NCBI RefSeq assembly: GCF_016920785.2
Contig: NW_024609884.1
Location: 81,819,346 to 81,883,345, forward strand
Origin: Ixodes scapularis
Lineage: Eukaryota; Arthropoda; Arachnida; Ixodida; Ixodidae
Length of the DNA stretch: 64,000 bases
Direction: 5' to 3'
Below the pieces are notes generated by a model, which searched no databases, had not been told where the DNA came from, and saw nothing but the letters and a program-made list of their open reading frames with translations. Both the position numbers and the translations under genes were made by a program. How positions within the stretch are numbered: position 1 is the first letter of the stretch; every line of letters starts with the position of its first letter. Of the stretch, positions 55,613-64,000 are shown piece after piece.

Positions 55613-56548
55613 TTCCGTCGAATGCAGTAAAGGTACGATAACACTAAAGCGCAGTTCCAACCCCGCTACTCAGGTCCCGTTCCTACGCTGCGGAGGGGGA
55701 GAGAAGGGAGTTTTAGCAAACCGCGTATCCCTCCACAACAGCATTCATCGCGCGCTCTGTTACGTCAAGCCAATAGCTGTGCTCCGTTGTTCACACTCTC
55801 TTCTATGGCCTTGCTACAATGCGAGCAACTCCAGCATTTGCCCTGTCGGTTGTTGGCTATATGCCCAATGACACATCGACCCGGAAACAGCCTGTTAGTA
55901 TTAACTGAAGTTTGTGAAATTAAAAGAAAACACTTAGTAAACACTATGCAACAAGTGTGCGTCAAAAAAATTAGCTGGTGCGTAGCACGGACAGCTTAGG
56001 AAACGCAAGACGTGGCGAGTACCGAAGCTTATATTAGCCCTTCGCAGGTAATGAGAATGCGGCATTAGCTTATGAGAGCTCCAAAGAAGGAATCGGGAAG
56101 CCGGAAGTGTCAAGATAATATGTCCTACGTTCCTTAAACTGGCAGTGCTTATATAGTGATCGCACCAAAAGACGCAGCACCTTGCGGCCTAGGCAAGAAG
56201 TCATCTAAACGCAGGTGAAAAAAAAAAATGAAAGAAAACATTCGCTGTGGGTTTCAGTAAATTATAAAACCTGAGAGGCTTAAAAATTGGGTAACTCACC
56301 TTCTAGACGAGGTGAAGAAAAGGAAAAGTAAAATCCGGACGCTGTGCTGGAAAATGAAACTAACATTAGAAATGTTTTCTATGGGAACGCAGACAGCCGT
56401 TTCACCACACCATACACTTTCATCCAACGGGAAGAAAACAGGAACTGCACTGAACGGGATGCAATCAAAGCGGACAAATGAACCAAAACTACTTCGGCCT
56501 TAATTTTCGAACAACCAAGAAAATGTGTGCAATTAGTAGTTCCAGTCG
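55613..56548. other. Unassigned
   Basis: Short frames only, without motifs. Confidence 0.4.
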
Positions 56549-57290
56549 TATACGCCGAGAAGATGAGGGAGAGAGGGAGAGCAGAGCGCGGGGACGGGGA
56601 GTCAGAACGTCGAGCTCTGATTGGAAGGATTAGTGGGTAGACCTAGAGTTCCTGTATAGGCTCCCTGCGGGAGCCAGAGTTGCGCGTCCGTTTTCCACGT
56701 GCCGCCGCGCCTCTATTCGCCGAGATCCGATCACGTGATAAGCCGGATCAAGTGCCGTGCAGGAAAGTAGACGTTGCGCGCGCCCCGCCGAACGTTCCCC
56801 TGCTTTTGAGAGCGCCGCGCGCCTCGAACGCGCGGCGCTGCTATTTGCCGAATTCAGTCACGTGACGAGCTGGATCAACATGCCATGCAGGAAAGACGGC
56901 GCTATGGGGATGAACGCGCAACTCTGGCTCCCGTAGGGAGCCTATACAGGAACTCTGGGTAGACCTAAAGCTATACTCCGTGTCACTAGTTGTGTGCAGC
57001 GCAGGTGAAGGCAACGCCAGGCAAAGAGGAGGCAGAGGGGAGAAAGGGATAGCACTTGGAACATTAGAGAAGAGAGGAGGTTTCTCTCCTCCCCTCCCTA
57101 GCCTTCGTAGTGCTTGCTCTTTCTCCCTTCGCCTGGCGTTGCCTTCGCCTGCACTGCACACAACTAGTGACACGGAGTATAGCTTTGGGTCTACCCACTC
57201 ATCCTTCCAATCAGAGCTCGGCGTTCTGACGTCCCCGCGCGCTCTGGCCTCCCCCTCTCTCTCAGCTTCTCGGCGTATAGAAGCTATGCG
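56549..57290. mobile_element. Nested palindromes with CCAATCAGAGCTC arms
   Basis: Outer arms at about 56549-56645 and 57174-57290 ('gagctctgattggaaggat' with 'atccttccaatcagagctc'). Between them are a TIR element (56646-56957: GTTCCTGTATAGGCTCCC with its complement, plus two 70-bp direct repeats near 56700 and 56830) and another palindrome (56966-57185: ACTCCGTGTCACTAGTTG with its complement). A start of the same family, 'gacgtcagaacgccgagc', lies at 63959. Confidence 0.8.
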
Positions 57291-57309
57291 TCATTCATAG
57301 CGTCAGATG

Positions 57310-57900
57310 CTCAAAGACACACCGGATACTTTGGTGTCCTACCCCGCTAAGCAGCGAGAGGTGAGGCGGGGAGCGTGGGGGGACACACGGGGGAGAAGGT
57401 GCTTCTTGATATCCCCGTTTTATTGTAATAATTCCATCTACGTGCGCTAAGCATCCTAAAAAAAAAAACAGAATTGCATTCTTGCGTATTAAAAAGGTGA
57501 TCAAAGATCCCAACACTTACCGTTGGCGCAGAACGAGTGATGGCGCTACAGAACCTCGCTGAATATGGTCGAACGACGGACGGCACTTGTCAGTCATTGG
57601 CGAGCGACGGGTTCCCGTGTGGACGAGCGGCCGACCAGTCCCGCTCATCCACGCGGGAGCCTGACTGACCAGCGCCGTCCGTCGTTCGACCATATTCAGC
57701 GAGGTTCGGTAGCGCCATCTCTCGTTCTGCGCCAACGGTAGGAGTGGGGAACTTCGATCACTTTTCTAATATGCGAATCGGCCGCGCATGAATGCGATTT
57801 CCGGGTTTTTAGGATGCTTAGAGCTCATAGAATAAGTTATGAGCATAAAACGAGGATCCTAAAAAGCACTTTAGTGCCCCTTCAACTTACCGCTCACCCC
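57310..57900. mobile_element. 590-bp palindromic element
   Basis: Arms pair through GAATATGGTCGAACGACGGA (57562) and its complement near 57675, CGTTGGCGCAGAACGAG and its complement, and outward TAAGCATCCTAAAA with TTTTAGGATGCTTA. The right end reads GCACTTTAGTGCCCC. Confidence 0.75.
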
Positions 57901-59540
57901 CTCCCCCCCCCCCCCCCCTCCCCCCTTCACTATGCACAGCCGAACGCCTTTGATCGGCCGTGCTGTGACATAAAAAAATAGAGCTGTGCTCCGTTGCTAA
58001 AACTCTCTCACGACCCGGTGTGACCAACGCCAACAGCAGCCAGCAAGGTTATTCCAGACTTCACATATAAAGCTTACTCCTTGAATAAAGACGTGAGAAA
58101 TGGCGTCGCGAAATATTCCCTGCAGGAGTAGACACATCCGTGAGAACCAGAGTCGCCACTGACCTTCTGGTTTGTTCGCGGAACCAGTAGTAAATTTTTA
58201 CCCAATTAACAGCCTACCAATTAATTTCTGTTGACATCTACAAATATTTGCCGAAGGCTCAGATTGAGAGCGTGTCCCTAAAAAACGTTGTGCACTCGGA
58301 ACCAACGCCGCCTATCCGCTAGTTAGCTACGCAGCCGCCGCCCTGATGGCCAGCCTTCGAAACGCCGCTTGAGTGATTGATTTCGCTGTGTATACGGTCG
58401 TAAAAGAGGAAGGCGGTGCTAATGAGGATATAAACCAATTATTAGCACTGACGAGACGAATAGTTAGCGTCGCCAGTAAGCTAAATAGAGGTCACGTGAC
58501 CTCTGTTTCTTTTCTAATTGTGTGAGTCGACATTTCTTGCGCACGATCGGCTCGAGCCTTCCCCAGTAGCATCACAATAGGTCTTTCTTGAGGCGGTGAT
58601 CGCTTCGTACACGATAACAAGCGGAGAACTACACATTTATTTCCCTTTACTCGTTACTGGCCTACAGGCACTGAGAAATGATCACCCTCCTTACCGCCAA
58701 GATGGCGCGATCAGCGCGGCCCCTATATTCGCTGGAACTTCCGGATAGAGAGTAAAGGTGTTAAATTTAGAGCGTCACATACTAGGGAGGGGGCGGGGCA
58801 CTGATTGAGCACTGTGTCAACGTTCGCCTTCGCGTATTTAGTCAGTGAGGACTCTACCAAACACTGAGGCAGCGCCCAGTCTGTGCCCCGGACTCTAAGA
58901 AAAAAAGGGTGTAGTCGGGTGCATCAGACGCACATGCACCCTTTTCCTGAAAGTTGCACCCTATGTTACCCAGCCAGTGAGCTTGTACACCGACAATGAG
59001 CATCCTCTTCTCCCTTAAGTGAATATCGCAGCTCCCGAGCCCTATGCGATTCCAATGGTAACTTTTTAGTACTTTTTCTCAGAAACCACCGAACGAATTG
59101 GCTTGGGAATGGTTTTATTAGAAAGATAATAAAAAACCTGAGTAACATGTGGCGTTACATTTTCCGATTTTTAAGTTTAAAATTTTTTACGGGAGCTTAA
59201 AGCTGCTGGAAAAAGCCCTTTTTTCGTTCCTTTCTTCATGAACATTTAAAAATAAACCAGGGCCTAAATACAAAGTCAGGGGCCACAATATTGAAGACCA
59301 AGACTTCTTGAATATATCTCTTACAAAATATTTTTTCCAGAGATTATCATTGTGATAAAATTTAACTAAGTTTGTGGCCCATCAAAATGCCAGAAATCCA
59401 GCTGTCAGCTGGCGCCATCTATGAGCGTGTCGCGAATACTGCCTCTTGAAATTGCGCAATGTGTTATTGCGCACCGGACTACTTGCATCTTCAAGGTCTG
59501 TCCGTTCACTACTTCCATAAAGCCCTGCATGCAACACGGC
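57901..59540. other. Unassigned; C run at the start
   Basis: A near-homopolymeric C run (about 57899-57925) opens it. A GCCAAGATGGCGCGA string (58696) looks like a YY1-type promoter element, and TGCACCC repeats occur at 58910-58970. No coding exon is recognised. Confidence 0.35.
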
Positions 59541-59544
59541 CCGC

Positions 59545-61085
59545 GTTGCACTCTGGGAACTAGTTGGCAAGGGAGGAGAGTGGCATGGTTTCGGTTTCGA
59601 TCGACATGTCGACTAGAGGTCACACACAGAGCGTGGACTATCAACGGCCGTTATCTCATGTTTTCTGGTCCCGAGAGCGTCATTTGTGGTCTCTAAACTA
59701 ACCTAAATGGCCAGACCTCGAAGCTTTAGCACAAGCCCGAGACGTATAGCTTGTCTTAATGCATGCTTGTTGTATTTTCGTACTTGAGCCTTTTTGTTAG
59801 CGTTTCGAGGTATGTGGACGAGCCAGTGCTGGGAATTTCGGCGCCGCGAAGCTCGGGGATCTTGCTTGTGTGCGAATCAGCAAGCTGCAGCAACCAATAA
59901 GTATGCATAAATCTAGCTCGAGCCTTTACATTAGTATTGTTGATCAGGAAGTTTGTTTCGTGCGTCCATAGACGAAAGATAACTTTTTGCGATTACTGTT
60001 TTTCTTAATACGCCTGAGTACGCGAGGTAAAACTCGGAGACGCCATTGAAAAGCTCCGTTTGAACACACTTCTCATCTCTTATCTGTACTGCCCCGGAGC
60101 ACTGCACAAATGAAGTTTCCACCCGCTTGCATTCCACTAATATTACACACCGCGTATGCGCATAAGTTATCCTCCAATCATATAGGCACATTCGCACATA
60201 CAAACCTTTTTAAGAAAGCAAAAGTCGAGCACTTGTGTGTAGAATGTCGCACCGTTCGCCGGAAGTGCGCCGGACGGGCATGAACCCTATACGGTGCGCC
60301 AAACGAACGAAATTATTCAAAGCGCATTTGACGGTTGCTAATGGATATAATATTTGTTATGTGTTTGCTTTCTTCCTGACTGAGTATGCCGAGATAATTT
60401 CAGACACACCGTTCAGGCAGAGATCTTGGGCGACAGGGAAAGCTCGTCCAAAAAGGCTTACCGAGGAGTAGGGGACGCTTGTTAGGGCCTCCGTCGTAGC
60501 AAGCCGACCTCAGTGTTTGCGAAAACTTAATCTGCTATCAGCATAAAATTTGAGTGTGAGATATGTGATGACACGAGAAAGACATCATAGTAACTGTGCA
60601 GTAGTGAGGTCGAATTGATTGCGTTTCCTTAAAAGTTCATGCGCCAACGCTGGGCTCAACTTTGATAATCCTGTGAAGATACGGCTGGCGTTTCGCCCAA
60701 TGAAGTAACAAGAAGCGGACGTTTGGCGAACAAAATACGTGTAGGGCTCAAGGTGACCAAATTTCAGTTTTAGTTCACTGGTACTAGACGGAATTACTGA
60801 CATTGAGCTCAAAGATGCACTCGTGGGGTGAGGTGACTAAGCCACGTCTTACTAAGTTTGCATACGCACGCACAATATCCGGTGTTTCGGGAACCATGGA
60901 AAGTGCCCCGGTCTTCGTTTTCTATCGCTCGAGAATGAGTGTATTGTACATTCGTAAAAAGTCAGATAATCGAAAACTCAATCAGCGCTTTCGGTCGCGG
61001 CGTGATAGCATGAGTTTCGAGTGAGCAGGTTCTGCTCACTCGAAACCGAAACTGAGTGGCCAACTAATTCCCAGAGTGCACTGCG
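59545..61085. mobile_element. Possible TIR element, inverted ends 1.5 kb apart
   Basis: TTGCACTCTGGGAACTAGTT (59545) pairs with AACTAATTCCCAGAGTGCA at about 61062, followed on both sides by GGTTTCGGTTTCG/CGAAACCGAAAC. Interior frames are short and without domains. Confidence 0.5.
61014..61046. repeat. Perfect 15-bp stem hairpin
   Basis: GTTTCGAGTGAGCAG, loop GTT, CTGCTCACTCGAAAC. It lies at the inner edge of the right inverted end at 61035-61085. Confidence 0.9.
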
Positions 61086-64000
61086 TGATATTTCGCCGCA
61101 ATGGGGCCCGCCGGTTTTGAAGAAGTCAATTTTGAAAAAAAAAATCTCCCAAAAATAAAAGTTTTTTTTTTTTTTTTTTTTTTTTTGGCGCGTTTGCGTG
61201 TAGCGCGAGTGTGATTAGTCATATCACCCGAGCGCGTCGTTTGCGAGGTTGTTCCGTTCTTTCTTGGTGTGTTGGGGTCTCAAAAATGCGAGTAAAAATT
61301 TTTTTCTTTTTCTTTTCTTTTTTTGTTTTCCTTTTTTGTTCGGTGACGAAGATAATTCGCGGTTAGCACGCGTGGGGGATTCCGTGTTTTTGTTTTGTTT
61401 TTTTTTTTTTTTTTTTTCTTTCGTGAAAATCGGCGGGTGTTTTTCGGAGTTTATTTTTGTTAGATTCAAAATTCTTTGAAATTCGGAGTTCATTTTACTG
61501 TGTAAAATGTAAAGGATTCGAATTAAAAATAAATAAGGTCCGGGTGCCATCACCCGTTGTCCCGAAGGAACCTCGACGTGCTAAAAGGCAAACCCCTCTT
61601 TTCGGGAGTTCTGGATTTCTAAGGAAACTGAAGTGAAATATCCTCAGGACCACTGACCTTCTGCTCTTATAAAGTTTAATTGTAGAACTCCGTCTTTTTT
61701 GCCGTTTATTTTGTCGCTGTAACCGTTTTTCGGATTTTTCCAGATTTATTCGAAAACACGGAACCCTAGTCGTAAGTCGTCAATCGGCCAAGCGCGTCGT
61801 AGGGAGGATGTTTTGTTCTTCGTTGGCGTTTTCGGTCACGAAAATGGGGGTGAAAGATTTCACGCTTCAAGCGGTTCTTGCGTGAGGGCTCAAGTTAGCA
61901 ACTGCGGGTTAACATAACAAAAGCTACCGAGCGTCAATGGATTGATACTGTCTTACCACTTCTTTCTGTTCGAAGTAGGAGATGGGATTGGATCTGGCGA
62001 TTTCAAATATTCTGAAGAGAGGCATTTAAAATGTTTACTTATATTAAATGGGGGAAAAACATACGTTAGTTCGTATGTTTTTAACTCTATTCTTCCGAAC
62101 TACCTTTCCCTTCCCAGCAACTCAACCACTGCTTCTATTGCGCCAGGAGAGCACGTTTTTATTTATTATTTCAGACTTCCACATTGTCGCTAAAGGCCTA
62201 CACCAGTACGAACTTCGTATAGTGAAATAGCTACAGCAATCGGATTTACTTTTCACCGGAGCGACTGGCCACTCTGACACAGTTTTTTCTTCTTTTTTTT
62301 TATTCGCACGCAAGTAGCATTGCAATTAGAGTCGGTTAGTCTTTTTATCGAGCATAGCATTACACATTACACATCAAAATCCGCGTATTTGCGCTTGAAA
62401 TTTCCAAAATGACGCGATTTTAAACCGAGTTTGAACGCCAGCCGGATGCTAGGTACAGCCCACTTGGCGGAGCAGACGACGTCCAGGGTGAGAGGGAGAG
62501 GGCATTTTTTTTTTTTCTCTTCGCTCTTCCTAGTGAAACGAGGTAGAAATTCGTAACGACTCTTGTTACGAAAAAGGTTGGGTGTGTCACTCAGGTCTAA
62601 GCAAAACCGTTCAAGAGTTACTTTTTTTTTTTTTTGCCCGTTTTCAGAACAGGCACGAGACCCCAAGGATTAGTAGGCCACTTCACTAAGCGAAGCTATG
62701 GAATGTTTAGTGTGCTTCGTTTTCTTTTAGGCACACAGAAACTCCTCACTTTGAAATTCTTTGTCCTAACTTCGGGAAACCGATAATTCGCAGTGCGAAC
62801 AAAAACGACTTATCGGGGTGCCTAAGACATCGCTTTTGACCGCGTTGTAGATTATCATTTGCGTGGGTCAGGGTTTAAAGGAATCGCGATCGCTGAGGCG
62901 TTTGCTATGCGTCGCTGCAAACATAACATAAGCACCACCTTCATGAGCGTATCTCGAAAGGGGGTTGATTTTCTACGCCCGGAACGTTTGGCCGCCGTTT
63001 CCTCTGCGTGACGGTACCAGTCAGCTTTGGAGACACCGAGATTTAACAGGCCGTTTTTCTCCTCCGTATCGGTATCCCCAAAGAAGATGCCGCAACTGAG
63101 CATGCACACCTCCAGTCTTTTCTGCGTAGTTCAAGGTCTCAGGGCGGATGACGCGGAAACGTTCTGCTGAAACTCCCTATTCTCCTCACTCTATTCTTCC
63201 GAACTACCTTTCCCTTCTCGGCGCTTTCATTCTCCCTTCTTTATTGCCCTAATCCAGTTTCCCTTACAGAAATACGTTTCGAAGTCGAAGTAAGTAAATA
63301 TTGTTGCAGTTCAGGGTTGCCTTCGGGCGCTTTGGCCTTTTAGCAACTTCATTATCCGGTGTTCAGCATTTCGATGTTTCTTATTTTGATACTGCGAAGT
63401 TTTGAACTCAAAAAGTCACCTCTATTCACCAAGAAAAAAAAAAAAAGCCATAATTTTCAGGACAAACTTTATTATTCTGAGTTGATAAACATCCGCCGGT
63501 GACGAAAATACTAAATTGGTTACAATCGAAAAACTCCGGTGGTTGGAAAAATACGGCCTGGGTAAAACCAAAACACTACAGTCGGTGACTGTTCCCGCCC
63601 TAGCGACGGCTAGTTTCCTCGAAACACCTCCACTGTAGAAGTTTGTGAAACATTTTATCTCGTCGATCCTCCATCCTTCAAGTGCCTACTCAGAGGTCGG
63701 TGTGGTTCTTGGAAGACAACGCCAACAACATTAGTGCCGTCCGGAACCATTGACCTTAGAAATGCGCCTCTTCGCTTGGAGAACTGACATGCGTTGATTG
63801 TTATTTGTTTCTTTTGCCTACTACAGACCATTAAAAAACTCGCCTTCTGGGTGTCACCAACTTCGTCTACTGGGCTGTGAAGCGCGTTCGAGCGTGCGCA
63901 ATACGCCTCGCAAAGGGGCTCATTTTTTACTTCTGCGCATGAGAAAGGAAGTAGCGGTGACGTCAGAACGCCGAGCCCTGATTGGCTGATCGCGACCCCC
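61086..64000. other. Unassigned, T-rich blocks
   Basis: Long T runs at about 61160-61185 and 61290-61420, and others near 62505 and 62620. Frames of 60-109 codons lack motifs; the Lys-rich minus frame at 61224-61553 is a T-run artefact. TATTCTTCCGAACTACCTTTCCC occurs at about 62089 and 63190, a short direct repeat. The last 45 bp begin another MITE of the 56549 family. Confidence 0.35.

Noticed and set aside
56841..57173. Paired 110- and 106-codon frames sharing M-S-L-V-V-C-S-A-G-E-G
   Set aside because: The identical start comes from the two arms of a palindrome, not from paralogous genes.
61224..61553. Lys-rich 109-codon minus frame
   Set aside because: Generated by poly-T runs; low complexity and no family match.

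Overview
This is eukaryotic, animal-type genomic DNA: A/T-rich intergenic sequence, (TA)n microsatellites, tRNA-derived SINEs, non-LTR and LTR retroelements, and many terminal-inverted-repeat (TIR) DNA transposons nested in one another. The mix (an I-clade LINE with RNase H, P-superfamily elements, hAT-like elements, TTAA-flanked elements, a YqaJ-nuclease relic) fits an arthropod. A tick or other chelicerate is my best guess, but that is inference and no species marker is present. No bacterial-type gene, rRNA, intact tRNA or CRISPR array was seen. Nearly every long open frame is transposon-derived and broken. The only plausible host coding sequence is one short fibronectin-III-like exon on the minus strand (53370-53491).

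Layout. 1-8.9 kb: palindromic MITEs, GTACACT-type quasi-satellite, SINE pieces and an uninterrupted composite repeat (about 1865-4240). 8.98-21.45 kb: three copies of a hAT-like element sitting in (TA)n tracts; a Ty3/gypsy-like LTR retrotransposon (10211-16511) that carries a 2-kb transposon with an 8-bp target duplication and in which most of pol is replaced by about 1.1 kb of non-retroviral sequence; and a 4.9-kb palindrome (16560-21446). 21.98-51.53 kb: a second copy of the composite repeat, split into three pieces. A 10.2-kb insertion holds an I-clade LINE (about 23482-29717) that was itself hit by two TIR elements. A 16.8-kb insertion (34101-50935) is a P-superfamily element swollen by later insertions. 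51.5-64 kb: MITEs, nested palindromes, the FN3-like exon and long unassigned stretches.

The history can be read as nested layers. Copy 1 of the composite repeat is the empty site for three insertions in copy 2. Inside the 16.8-kb P element, a TTAA-bounded 5.35-kb insertion splits the transposase between two codons of one reading frame. Downstream, a second P-type element (42597-49037) with 2.5-kb inverted arms is bounded by an exact 8-bp duplication, and a hAT element (49080-50714) follows with its own exact 8-bp duplication. In the LINE and in the gypsy element, excising the intruder at the target-site duplication restores the reading frame. The elements do not form a pathway; the window is a transposon graveyard whose insertion order can be worked out.
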